A stretch of 64,000 bases of DNA, taken from assembly GCA_001466705.2 (NCBI GenBank), contig LATX02000001.1:2108001-2172000 (forward strand), read 5' to 3'. The translations under genes were made by a program, and so were the position numbers. The first letter of the stretch is position 1; each line of letters begins with the position of its first letter. Shown here piece by piece: positions 11,542 through 22,491 of this stretch. The stretch is from Moniliophthora roreri. Its lineage: Eukaryota > Basidiomycota > Agaricomycetes > Agaricales > Marasmiaceae. The notes under the pieces were generated by a model. It was given only the letters and a program-made list of their open reading frames with translations. It had not been told where the DNA came from and made no database searches.

Positions 11542-13161
11542 TTATGCATTCGATTGCTGAGCGCCATGCAGTTCCATATCACCGTATTTCTCTCCGTCAA
11601 ATTCGGCGACGTTGGATGAAGATAGCGTTCCACCACATTTCTTCGTTCGCATGTAGATATACGCTGCCGTTACACCCACTGTGTGCAGGATGTAAGTCAC
11701 CAATTACGACTGTCCTTCAAGGAACGAACTTACGAAGTATGCACAATACGAATGACATAGCTGTCGCAGGAATGTACGTGGGGCATGGGTTAAGGTCATT
11801 TATGGCGCCGCAGTTTACTCTGACCTGCGTCAAGAACATTATCATTATTGCTATCAAGTCGCGTAAGAAGTTCGAGCAGATCACACAAAGTTGGTATCTC
11901 ACCGAGCCATAGCAAACTCAATGCGGTATAGACACCAAAGTGTGTTGATGCTTTGGTGAGGTTCCGAGTTATGAAAGGACGGCGGTTATAAGATAGCCTT
12001 ACACAAATGTCAGCTTGCATCTGTCTGTAGGGTCGATGGTTCCACTTACAAGACACTTGCAAGGATCCATGTCAAAAGCGAGGTAAGGGTGGCTAGAGAC
12101 CCAAATACAACTACAGTGACAATAAGAAACTCAGACGATGGAAGATTATGAACGCACGTACCAGACGGTATTCTGTCACCGGCAACGAAATTACTGAAGA
12201 CAGTAGCAAAACAAGCCAGGATATTTTGAGCCAACCCAAAGACCAAAATGACAGCTGTGTACGAAATTGAGTCGTCGATTCCCTGCCTCTCAAATGACGG
12301 AGAATCTCACAGTACAGAGTGGTACGAACTTTGGTTGCACTAGGCATAGGTCCCACTTGAGTTTTATGAAGATAAATCAAGTCACCGTCTTGCGCCAGCA
12401 ACTTGCAGTGCAAACCTCCCGACTTTTTGGCAACCCAATACACTGAAAATGTGGTTCCAGTTGCTGCGTACGTCAGTTCTGTCATTTTTTGCGAAACAAG
12501 CGATTGCTTACATAGTAGGCACAATAGAAGTGCGAGTGCACCAACCGTGGCACCAAGCCCACACCAGGCCTGGAATAATCCTTCCGAACCCACTCCACTA
12601 GTGCAACTGTATCTCAGGTCTGTCAAGAACATTATGCCGACGGCTATAGATAACACATGCATCAATTGTGGCGAGGGTCCTGTGACGAAAACACTTACCA
12701 AGCCATAGAACTGCCATGATCAGAAATGAGATAACATGGGGGAGTACGAAAGCTAATCTACGACTTGATAGAGGCTTGTTGTTGTACGAAAGCCTGGATT
12801 ATGGCTCGCTTAGCTTTGAGAATAAATGTGAAGCGGATTGCATACAAGACTGAAGTCCATATCCATGACATCATCCCTAGAACAGCGGCAACGACAGAAA
12901 AATAAGCTGCAAGTAACCGTGTTAAATGCGGAAAACATCCCAGATAGTAAGTACGTACGTAGATAGTGCCTAGCATAATCCAAGTCCTTCTGATCCCTCC
13001 ATGAGTAGGCTGCAAGGTATGACGCTATAACAGTCTGACATATACCCGTCGCGAGTATGAAACCTAGATATTTGGTCAGAATTCAGCTCAGATCGCGGCC
13101 TCGGTGGGTGTCATTATGACCCACCATACAGGCTCATTCGAACAGAACGGGGGATTGTCAT
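11542..13161 (-). CDS. Internally duplicated eight-span membrane protein (two MARVEL-like four-helix units)
   Basis: Eleven exons assemble into one uninterrupted frame of about 361 residues. Unit 1 starts MTIPRSVRMSLYG at 13161. Unit 2 starts MPSATKVRTTLYS in the middle of exon 6, with no stop codon between them. Each unit has four hydrophobic segments. Equivalent motifs are WTSVLLSYN / ILASVLLSYN, VLWLAVGIMFLTDLRYSC / LLWLAIMIMFLTQVRVNC, and a closing KKSGG / KKCGG. Intron positions and phases correspond throughout; exons 3 and 8 are both 61 nt, and exons 4 and 9 both 95 nt. The layout (basic N-term, four helices, Cys-containing loop before helix 4) resembles fungal MARVEL-like membrane proteins, but this is similarity of pattern only. 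Two separate genes remain possible if the internal ATG has its own promoter. Confidence 0.7.
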
Positions 13162-13187
13162 GTTGCTCCAGTAAAGGGACAGAAAAG

Positions 13188-13425
13188 GAAGCAAGCGAAG
13201 TTGTCAGAGAGAGCGGGGAGTTTTATATGTAACTTTGTAAGTGGGAGTGATGTTTATCATTCACAAGCCGCACAAAGAAAGCAGTGCTGGAGCAATGACT
13301 CACCGTATAGGTTGATGAGGGATGGTAGGAAGCGAGCGAAGATATCAGAGACGTAATGGGGTTCTATATACCTGAAATCTCCGCTCGGCTAGGTAAGGCT
13401 TGGAGTGATATTTATCATTCACGAG
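13188..13425 (-). repeat. Imperfect direct duplication of a TATA-type core promoter
   Basis: Two related stretches, about 13188-13265 and 13330-13425, share GAAGC.AGCGAAG, TCAGAGA, a TATA-like TTTATAT / TCTATATA, and GGAGTGAT.TTTATCATTCAC in the same order and orientation. The copy nearer the gene has a TATA-like box about 60 bp upstream of the ATG at 13161. The second copy lies about 145 bp further upstream. Confidence 0.6.
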
Positions 13426-14185
13426 GAATTTGATCAGGCTAGTGGTGGTGGAGTGCTAAGTTCACTGCCTTGTGGGTATAAAACTGTGAGTTAGACGGTA
13501 AAAGTGGGACTTCGAGAAAGATTTGCACTGCAAATGGTCTCGGTGACAGTGATTTTCGCGTGCGGCATATGCCTGCAAGTAGTAATGGTACCATAAATCA
13601 TTACTATACAGTTCGGATTGCTAGATCTCCACGCAGCGCCAAGATGATATTGCAATCATTCTGCGCAGCTTGCAAGTACGATGCGGTTTTGCGGTTTTGC
13701 CTAGTCGACGTCGAATGATATCATTTGCTTCAAGTTTGTTCTTGATTGACTGACTTGCTGCATACGTTGGTAGTAGGCGGTTCGAAGATCATGTAGCTTC
13801 AGTATTTTTTTGAAGCCACGGTTGAGCGTATAGACTAGGAGCGTCAATAAGTAACGATGTGGTTGAGCAAGAGGAAGTGACAAACAGTCCAGCGCGTCCG
13901 TGTGACTACATATACTTCTCGACTCTAGAGTGTGCGTGGTTTTGAGACTGCTAGGTGTCACTGTTGTGAAGAAACAATATGACTAAGTACGCTTGGCAGA
14001 GCGGTGAAGACGGGATCGAGAGAAATTAAATGAGGAGAATGGAGATATGTAAGTATGCAAGGTTATACCAATGAGATTATAATCGATACATTATTTGACC
14101 GCTACAAAAGAGATTCCTGCCATTCCCGCCTCATCATATATAGAACTTGTATGCAAAGTGTAAACAGAAGATTTGCCAGCCCCAG
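13426..14185. other. Intergenic, nothing recognised
   Basis: No open frame with coding character was accepted here. The sequence holds promoter-distal DNA of the membrane gene and the 3' flank of the F-box gene. Confidence 0.5.
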
Positions 14186-16036
14186 CTAGTCACCCCGGAG
14201 CAACTCCTCCTCCTCAGGAGTCTTTGCTCCGATATCGATGACATGCATCTCGCTAAATGCTTCCATACATTCGTCGTACACCTTCTTTGTGAAATTCTGA
14301 GCCATTTCCTGAGCGATGTAAATCTTCTTGACGGGTGCGCCCATCATCTTTCTCGCCCTCCCGAAATCAGCTAATAGCTTCTCGTCGAGCCTCTGACACT
14401 CGATGACTGCTAAATTCGGGCAGACTATTTCAGAAGTCTCGTCCGAGTCGGCCGCATCTGCGCGTGCATCTGGGGGGTTGGTGTGGATATTCAACTGTAT
14501 TGAATCATCGAGTTTGGGATGTCGAATGAGGTGTTTAGGTTCGTAAAGGAAGTTGGCGAATACATCAGCACCGATGGCGGCAGCACGGAGATAGGTGAGA
14601 AGGGGCATAGAATACAGCCAGCGAACCACGGGCTCGATAGCGGATCGAGGGATTTCGATGGTATACAGTGTCAGTAATTTGACGGTAGGGAAGCGCCCGG
14701 TAACGAACTCGTACAAGGGTGTATAGTCTCCTTGGAAGAAGTTCATGAAGGTAAGATCCTTCAGGTTTGGCGCGGTGAAATGGGTCATGATGGAATGGAT
14801 GTAATTGACTGTGAAGTTGGCAATTACAAGGGTTTTGAGGTAACGCAATTCGACGGGAGGTAATCCATGATGAGGGTCAGGTGGTGAGTTAGGACCGGCT
14901 CCATCAAGGGAGAGTTTTGTGAGGCGGGGGCTTTTGGTAAGGAGTTCTCGGAATCGGGGGAGTGAAGGACAAAGGTTGACAGGCATGCGACGAATATCGA
15001 GAGTAGAAAGGTTTTCCAAGACGGAGCGATCCCAGTTGAGATGAACGCCGTTCATGGTGAAATATGATAAAGTAGACACCGCTTGGCCACCGAAGAGTGA
15101 AAACGTACCGGTACCGTACCCTTCGGGCACAAAGTCCATGCCAGGCCATATATACGGAGAACCTGTTCGATGAAGTTCGAAACGCTCCAAGTTGAGTTTT
15201 ACTCCTTTCTGCCCTGCTCTCTCTAGCCACTGCAGGATCTCCAAAATGGGTTCCCAGTTTTCAAACAGCAGTATCAACATGCGAAGATTCGACAGCTTGG
15301 GCGCAAGTTTGACGAGCAGTGGACGGATGTCGAGAGGAGTGTATCTTCGACCTTCAAAGTCGTTGATTCTGAGGTCTAAAAAAGACGACCCTGCTCTCTC
15401 TACCCAAGCTAGCGAGCGGGTAAACGGTGGCGGGTCACGAAACCAGACCGCATTCCATATAGTGGGATCAGAAAGAGCAGCCTCGCGCCAATGCTTGCAA
15501 ACCCAGGTGATATGCAAACGCCATAAGATGCCGAGTGTGGGATTAGGTGCCGACCACACGACGAAACGAAGAATATTGGATATGATCTCGTTGGGCAGGT
15601 CGTTTACTCGGAATAGCCGAAAGTACCTGGTCTTGTACTCGTAGCGTTTTATCCATATTGCCTGCTCTAATCTGACGTGGTCAACACCAGGATGTTGGCG
15701 AAAAGCCACTAGACGGTCTAATTCATGAGTGATGGTGTCGCAAATTCTGCGGAGATTGTTGATTTCGTTGGCAGATAAAGGATGAGGTTGCCAATCCCCC
15801 AAGACCCTTTGAATGATCAATTTCATCCACTTCTCTTCGACTTTAGCCTGGTTGGCACGATTTTGCATAACGGCTTGGGGAGGCATAGTTCCTTGCTGAG
15901 GTGCAGGGGAAATTACTTGGGTAGTGGGAGAGGGAGAAGGAAGCTGTAGAGGTGTACCACGACCACGACCTGCTGCTAGCGCGTTACCGCGGGGAATTAC
16001 ACGTCCACGATGGTTTCCACGATTGTTTTGGGACAT
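14186..16036 (-). CDS. F-box protein with LRR-like C-terminal region
   Basis: Single-exon frame of 616 residues. The first 60 residues are Arg/Gly/Pro-rich (RGRGTPLQLPSPSP). A helical region follows, then the F-box-like motif RVNDLPNEIISNILRFVVW with WVCKHWREAALSDPTIWNAV, the usual form in basidiomycete F-box-like proteins. The remainder contains irregular leucine-rich segments (LSNLRMLILL, LENLSTLDIRRMP, SPRLTKLSLDG, LKDLTFMNFF) consistent with a substrate-binding horseshoe of an SCF ubiquitin ligase adaptor. The extreme C-terminus is acidic. The ATG directly follows a predicted 51-nt 5' UTR intron (16037-16087). The target protein cannot be inferred. Such genes are expanded in Agaricomycetes. 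Confidence 0.78.
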   Translation of the reverse strand: MSQNNRGNHRGRVIPRGNALAAGRGRGTPLQLPSPSPTTQVISPAPQQGTMPPQAVMQNRANQAKVEEKWMKLIIQRVLGDWQPHPLSANEINNLRRICDTITHELDRLVAFRQHPGVDHVRLEQAIWIKRYEYKTRYFRLFRVNDLPNEIISNILRFVVWSAPNPTLGILWRLHITWVCKHWREAALSDPTIWNAVWFRDPPPFTRSLAWVERAGSSFLDLRINDFEGRRYTPLDIRPLLVKLAPKLSNLRMLILLFENWEPILEILQWLERAGQKGVKLNLERFELHRTGSPYIWPGMDFVPEGYGTGTFSLFGGQAVSTLSYFTMNGVHLNWDRSVLENLSTLDIRRMPVNLCPSLPRFRELLTKSPRLTKLSLDGAGPNSPPDPHHGLPPVELRYLKTLVIANFTVNYIHSIMTHFTAPNLKDLTFMNFFQGDYTPLYEFVTGRFPTVKLLTLYTIEIPRSAIEPVVRWLYSMPLLTYLRAAAIGADVFANFLYEPKHLIRHPKLDDSIQLNIHTNPPDARADAADSDETSEIVCPNLAVIECQRLDEKLLADFGRARKMMGAPVKKIYIAQEMAQNFTKKVYDECMEAFSEMHVIDIGAKTPEEEELLRGD

Positions 16037-16087
16037 CTACAAAGAAACGTAAGTGATGAAGAGTGGCCATATACATCTGATACGCAC
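16037..16087 (-). other. 5' UTR intron of the F-box gene
   Basis: On the minus strand a GTGCGT donor and a TTTCTTTGTAG acceptor, with a CTTAC branch-like site, bound 51 nt ending exactly at the ATG. The preceding 100 bp contain no in-frame ATG, so the intron lies in the leader. Confidence 0.55.
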
Positions 16088-16186
16088 CTCTGAGATGCTA
16101 ACGCGACTAAATTTCCTGTAATAGAGTAGAAGAGGAGAGTGAATAAGTTGCAATGAATGTGGATGAGGGTAGAGAGTTGGAATCGA

Positions 16187-16193
16187 TTATATA
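16187..16193 (-). promoter_or_regulatory. TATA box of the F-box gene
   Basis: TATATAA on the minus strand lies about 100 bp upstream of the leader intron donor, a sensible position for a core promoter of the gene that starts at 16036. Confidence 0.5.
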
Positions 16194-16209
16194 GGTCGTG
16201 GGGGATGGG

Positions 16210-17777
16210 AAGGAAAATTGCTGGGAGGCCTGGGCACAAAAGAGCCTTCCCAAACGGCCACAAGGCTTTGGTCAAAGCGGTTGTTTGGCCTTGTGGGCGT
16301 CGTCAACCTAAAAATGGGTGCTAAGCGCCTTTCAACTGGGATTTCTTCTTCCTTGATGTGCTCCGTATAAAGGCCTGCGTACTGCCACGACCCAGAGTCG
16401 CAGAAGGTCGTCAATGGTGGTCGTTGGCGATGAAAAAAGTCGAGTAAAGTCGGCAAAGAGCAACAAGGTCCTTTTGCAGAGCAGATATTGCTCTTTGAAC
16501 CGTTTCAAGATATAGAAGAGACCATGGCATCCAAAAATCCTACGCTCGGACTTGACCGTTAAATGAGGCGATCCGCAACCCGTTCGAGTAAAAAAATGCT
16601 TATGATGCATTTTTTTTTTCGTTGCCCTCACACCGTTAAACTCGGTCCGAATTGCCCCAGAGGCACAGATTCCTCAACGCCAATGCGGACAATTCCGAGC
16701 AGAGAGCGACCCAGGACGTTTAGTTGAGGAGTTGGATGCCCGTCGAGGACAAAGGAAAGAAATCACGGTCGCTTTTATTTGGCCGCGGGACCAAAAAAAA
16801 AAAAAAAAATGTTTTAATCTCAGACGTACACTGCTCGTCTACGCTCGTGTTTCTCCAGACAATCTCTAGCAAGGTCCTAGCATTGGCTACTTCAAAGAAA
16901 ACCAAAATTTCTGCCTAGCTTTACCCTGTCTTCACCCAATTATGCCGTCTCCTCTGCCGTTCCACTTCGAACCCCATTATCTCAATCTCAATCTATCTAT
17001 CAAGCATCCCCATACGCAACTTTACCCGCGCTGTCTCCAACTTAGCTTGCATCGGGGTTTGCCAGCAACACGTTGTACATTGTCTCTCGGAGCCTTGAGG
17101 CTCGCATTACTCATGCTAGGCGTTCCGCTCTCACCCTTTCACATTTCTAGGTCTTTAATTTACCGAGCTTTATGAACTCGACGAGCTCTTCTTTGTCCCT
17201 TGTCGGTAGGCAACCGTGCAACGTACGAAGCCTTCGCTACATCATCCTGCATGCATTCCAGTTCACTCTTCACTAGGGCACGCGAGCATTCTTGCACCTA
17301 TTGTGTCCTTTTCATAGCATGAAACTGTCCGCATCAGAAATCCATGACCGAGTTTGTGTGTGTCCCCTGATTAGTACCTCACCTGTTTCATTGGATTGTT
17401 CTCTATCAAAGAGGCAGTTCTCATTGCTTTCTCCTGTGCCGCATACCCCAATGTGTCAGAATCGGGGGGTTGCTTTTTCCGATTCAGGGTGGTGGCCGGG
17501 ACTTGCACCTGGAATTGTTCTTTGTGTTCGATCCAACGTCTTTTACAATAATAAAACGCACGTGTATTTCGAGTCTACCATTGTATTTACAGTACAACAA
17601 ATCCAAACCAAGTACCCCTTCGAAAGACGGAAGATGTCACTACTACATTCTTTACACTACTCGGAGCATAGACATTGAAACAGAAAGATAAGAACTTACG
17701 CTTGAAAGGGAAAAAAAAAAAATCACAGCACGCGTTACTATACAAGCATAATGATACACCGCTCATCATTCGACGCC
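16210..17777. other. Long intergenic region, no gene recognised
   Basis: About 1.5 kb between the F-box promoter and the 3' end of the PB1 gene. It contains an imperfect inverted repeat (16252-16299), several homopolymer runs (A near 16795-16808, T near 16611, A near 17710) and pyrimidine-rich tracts. Open frames here are short and lack coding character. Confidence 0.5.
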
Positions 17778-20185
17778 TTAGTTCCAACTTCCGGGAATAG
17801 CATCACCCTTGAACTTAGATCCAGAGGCAACAGGCGACTTGGTCCTCGACACCAGCTCATTAACCAGAGTTGTGGCAATATCTTCCTCTTTGTCTGGAGT
17901 CGGCGCTGCTCCTTCAGGGAGTAAAGCACGCACTCGGGAAGCGAGATCTGGGTGTGCTCGTTCAGTGAAGCCCATCTACATTTTCAAGTCAGTGAGGTGT
18001 CAACGAAATGTGTGAAATATGGTTACTCACATCACCCAACTTTTTCAAGATTCTCTTGACTGCTCTGGAAACAGGGTCCATGTTCTCGGAGATCCGGCGG
18101 CTCCCGGATCTCGAGGGTCCTCCACGTTGCGAGTTGGAGCGCTGCGGGACCTTGGCTAGCTCAAATGATGGAAAATGGTCGCCTCCCTTACTGATAATGG
18201 CAGCAGGATCCGTCGGTGTTGGCTTTTCTGGAACTTTCGGCACTGGAGGAGGATTTCCTGCGGGTGGTGGAGGGATATTCGAGTTTGGATTGGAGAAATT
18301 AGTGGCATTGGGTACCGGGCCAGTCCCCACTGGACGATCATTGTGCTGATCCATGGACCTCGAGAACAAAGTTGTCAGTAAAAGTAGATATTAAAAGATG
18401 AGAGAAAACTCACATATCTTGGAACATCTCAATCATCTTCCTATTTCTCTCCCTCTTACGTTCTTCCCTGTCCTGCCTATACCGCTCCTTTTCTGCTTTA
18501 TACAACAACTTGGCAGCTTCAACCTGAGCCCTCAAGTCCTGCGAGTTCTTCTTCTCACGCTGGTACGACATAAAGGAATCGGCTCCGGGCATCGGTGGGT
18601 GAGGAGGACCACTAAATGGCGGAGGCGGCGGGAAACCCGGTACATGCGGAGGCGGACCTGGAGGACCTGGAGGTGGAGGTGGAGGTGGAGGTGGAGGTGG
18701 ATGGAAGCCGGATGGTGGCGGTCCAGGTGGAGGTGGTGGCCCATAGGGTCCAAATGGCGGACGGTTCTGAAGGAACGAGCCTCTGTATGAAGAAAAGTCG
18801 CTGGAGCGACGACCAAACATCTGATACGGTGGATATGGATAAGGACCAGCACCCCATCCACGACCGAACCATGGTCGCGACCAAGGTGTACCGAAGGAGG
18901 CACCAGCACCCACAGGCTCTGTGGTGACATCAGGTTCACGGGCAGTATTGTTAGCAGCCGTGGCATTTGGGGCAGGTGCCTCAATTGGAGCAGTCGCCGC
19001 TGGAGGAACAATATCCACTACCTGTGAGATGGCCCGAAAAAGACTTCCGAGTGCTTCAGCAACCCTACGACCAGCTTCCTGGTCAGCTCGGCTGATGCTT
19101 TCCGCCGCGTTCTGAGCCATCGCGCTCATAGCGTCTCGCTGGACAGCCCAGTAATTGCCAGATGCAGCGTTATGGAGTATGTTTTTCAGACCCTCTGATA
19201 ACTCTGGATGGGTAGAGATAATATTGGACAAGGTGGAGAGCAAATTCGCAATGTCGTTGGAGAGAGAAGGATTGGCACGCTCTCGTTCGAGAGAATTGGC
19301 ATCGAGTTCGGGAAGAGGGGGGTCAGCCGATTCTTCGCTGGCGGAGGGTGCAACGGGGATGGAGCTGGCGGGGTTTGACCTAGTGCTTGGTGTAACAGAC
19401 GAGCGACGGAGCTCTTTAAGGGACTGTTTTGGGGTGCTTTCGTTGCCAATGGGTACCGCAACGATAGAGCTGCGTCTGGAGCTTCTCCTGGAAGGCACAG
19501 CAGTCTCAAAGAGGCCACTGCTCGCCCGTCGACCAAGGACATGAATATCTGGCTTCCGTTCGGGCTCCTCTTCCGCAATCACAGAAGCCACAGATGAAAG
19601 ATCGTCATCCAGAGCTTTAGCCTTCCCTTTATCGAGGCGAGGGGTGGGTTGGGTGGTAATGGAAGAAGATGAGCTAGAGCTGGAAGACTTGATATCACTG
19701 TCCAAAACCTCCACGAAGGCGTGGAGAGAACTCTCGTCTGGGTTTCTCGGATGACCTCCCACGAATATTCCTCCGAGGTGGTGAGATGGGAAATGTTGCC
19801 AATCCTCGTCAATGTTGAATGGGAGCCCATCGCTGAGATTTCCTCCAAATGTGTTCCTGGGATTAGTTGAACTTCCGCGAGGAGTCGAAGGCAGTGATTT
19901 GTCATTTACGCTTCGGGCAGAGCTGAGGTCGAAAACATTAAATTTAATGATTTGGCCAGGCTGAAATGATGCCCGGTAGAAGCCTTCGAGCTCCTCTTGA
20001 GTGCTGAGGGTGATTTCATCATCGTCAGAGTCACGATAAGAGAGCGCGACCTTGTCGAGAGGGATGTCAAATAGGAAATGGATTTTGTCGGCTAATGCGA
20101 GCCAAGTCGGTTTAAATGGGAACAGAGCAAGTCGAGTCAGGCCATCGCTGGCCTTTAGTTTGAACTGGACGGAATTGGAACTCAT
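17778..20185 (-). CDS. PB1-domain protein with poly-proline region
   Basis: The first 90 residues (SVQFKLKASDGLTRLALFPF through KVALSYRDSDDDEITLSTQEEL) form a PB1 domain with the acidic OPCA-type DSDDDE cluster, so it can bind basic PB1 partners. Next come Ser-rich linkers, RRSS phosphosite-like runs and a helical central region (LLSTLSNIISTHPELSEG..). A Pro/Gly-rich tract follows (encoded by the GGAGGT repeat near 18669-18703), then a strongly charged coiled-coil-like helix (AEKERYRQDREERKRERNRK). Two introns near 18360-18410 and 17977-18028 lead to C-terminal exons ending GSKFKGDAIPGSWN. Unlike p62-type proteins no ZZ finger was seen. The function is unknown; a scaffold role is an inference from the PB1 domain. 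Confidence 0.75.
18669..18703. repeat. Coding hexanucleotide repeat (GGAGGT)n
   Basis: Nearly perfect six-base repeat encoding the poly-proline tract of the PB1 protein on the minus strand. Likely length-variable between strains. Confidence 0.8.
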
Positions 20186-20313
20186 TGGGGTGTTAACTCT
20201 AAAGGATTTCCTTATATTCCGGAATTCAAACTCCGGACACAGCCTTTCTCCGCATGCGCAGCAACGTACAAGTCATATTTTACATTTCCCAAAACAAAGT
20301 ACATGTAGGCCTT

Positions 20314-21862
20314 TCAAGCAAATATACCCATCCTTGGGTCAATATCAGCAGGATTGTTCATCTGTAAGTCTCGTTCAGTGTTACTCACACGCTCTTTGAC
20401 AGCAGCACTCACCCTAAAGTTCCTGTTCAGACTGCTAATTGCCTTGCATTCCTCAGGCGTCAAATCAAATAATTCACAATCAAGATTTTCAATGAATCGT
20501 TTATCGGTGTTGCTCTTGGGTATGACAGCGAGGCCTTGTTGCGTAGCCCAACGCAGTAGGATCTGTGCCGGGCCTAGATGTAAATCAATGAGACTGGTTC
20601 AAGGTCCCGAGAGGACGCGTCATCCGACTCACTTTTCCCGAGCCGTTTCGCAGCACTCCCAACAACATCTGTTTCGAACAGGGGCGAGATGCCTTGACCC
20701 ATTCCCAACTCCAGGTAGCTTTGTGGACCGAATGACGAATAAGCAGTGATCGCAATTCCAAGGGTCTTTGCGAGCTGTATGAGAGGTTCCTGGGTCAAAT
20801 AAGGATGAATTTCGACCTGGAGCACTTGTGGTTGAATTCTTGCATATCGTATGATATCAGTAATGAGTGAGCCTTGGGTATTACTGGGCAGAGTCAGCGC
20901 AGCTAACATCTCATATTATCGATTTTACCTGATGCCGATATTCCTCGCTATCCCGTCGTCCACCAGCCCTTCCATAGTCACCCAAGTTTCCTGGAAAGGG
21001 ACGTTGGCTGATTACGGTCAGTACAAGCTGCGTTTCGACAAACGATGTGCGTACCAAGCGTAACGGTCTTTTTGTCGTCTCCCCACCACTCAGGGGGGTA
21101 CCTGTGCTTAGGATCTACGTACGCAAGGGAAATTGGGAAGTGCACCAAGTATAAGTCAAAGTAGTCGATTCCCCAGAGTTCAAGTTGCATCTTGGCCATT
21201 GGTTTCACCTGCAGGGTTTCATCAGTACGACCTCAATATAGATGGTGCCTGCTCACGTACATGCTCCTTAGCATGGAAGGTATTCCACAGCTGGACAATT
21301 ATGTGAGTTTTTAGTTCGGTGTGCCAGAGGTGAGACAACCTTTGAGGTGATAACTGGACAAGAATAATTAGTATCCGCGATATCAACTCGTCCTGAGGAG
21401 ACTTACATAAATCTTCACGTTTGACCAAACCGTCTGCGATTGCACGTCTAACTCCTTCACCGGCCTCTTTTTCATTTCCATAGTCGCCTGCGCCATCTAG
21501 GAGACGGTAACCATTCTTAATAGCGGTATAGACCGTCTACACATGTCAAGTGTCAGCAATTAACTACGCTTTTACAACAATCGCCTCACGTCTGCGCAGG
21601 AGGACTTGGTGACCTGTGAATGATAAACGGCTTCATAAGTACATGAGACTCAAAGCGCCCTGATCACTTACTTTCCAAAGACCAAAGCTGCGCAAGGCAA
21701 GTGATTTTATTGAGGATCGATTGTCACATCAGATCTTTACTATACTCACCCCACGAGGGGCATCTACAGTTGATGCATTCGACGTCAATATCACAACTAC
21801 TTGGATGAAGTCAAAGCGTCACTCACCTTCTGACCAGTTCTCTTCAGCACTATGGAGGACAT
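20314..21862 (-). CDS. Aldo-keto reductase, D-xylose reductase type
   Basis: NAD(P)H-dependent reductase of aldoses or other carbonyls. Many very short exons join as [22 protein letters not shown] and onward. The catalytic tetrad is present: Asp and Tyr in [18 protein letters not shown], Lys in FITSKLWNTFH, and His in LYLVHFPI. The cofactor-binding [19 protein letters not shown] and [19 protein letters not shown] segments match fungal xylose reductases, including the IPKSN motif that contacts the adenosine phosphate. The last exon encodes [14 protein letters not shown], the usual C-terminal end. The [12 protein letters not shown] loop also fits the xylose reductase group. Xylose is the likely but unproven substrate. 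It diverges from the ketopantoate reductase gene. Confidence 0.88.
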
Positions 21863-22491
21863 TGGTGTCACTTTGGGCTTGATAATCGATTACAGGGAGA
21901 GGAAGGAAGGGGTGGGAGCCTGCAGAAGCTGAAGCAGCAACCTTTTATAATCGAGGATCAACATTGAATCTCCTCCCGTTCCCGTAAACCGATTTTGCAA
22001 AGGTAACAATGCCCGAACCACAAATTTCCGGTATTCCAGCGATTGCACTGTGTCCATCATCATGAGACCAAGCTTAGGTTTTTTTTTGAGGCGGGACATG
22101 AGAAAGTTTGTATAGAAATGGTTCATCCTGGGGCTTGTACTTGGAGACTAACTATTTATTGCATTCCCGCTAAGGACCGACCAGGATCGTAAGAGATATA
22201 GGATTGAGACTGTCACTGAACGCGTCGTTGGCAGTCTTAGCGTGAGAAATGTAAAATTCAAGCCCACTGAGTGTCCAGTCGGCCCTCGAGTCATCCCCTC
22301 AGCCAAAGGCCTAAAATTACTCAAGTCTTTTCGACAAAATAATCTGGACGAGCACGGCGTAATAACAGAAATTTCATCCTGTGAACTGGCCGTACGAGAT
22401 TCACCTTCATTTAGCCATTTCCATGAAACTCATCTCTGGATTTCAACAGGAGCTCTATGACCAGTGGAAAGATAGTTTCTCTGGCAGTGAC
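21863..22491. promoter_or_regulatory. Divergent promoter region, aldo-keto reductase / ketopantoate reductase
   Basis: About 630 bp between two outward-facing starts. An in-frame ATG at 22381 upstream of the chosen reductase start could shorten it. No clear TATA or operator-like element was picked out. Confidence 0.4.

Noticed and set aside
16300..16335. Third inverted copy of the MITE end (AAAATGGGTGC..GCGCC)
   Set aside because: Only about 15 bp match, and the GTTTGG terminus is displaced; insufficient to call an element.
16942..17175. 77-codon plus-strand frame in the long intergenic region
   Set aside because: Pyrimidine-rich low-complexity sequence, no homology pattern, no splice or promoter support.
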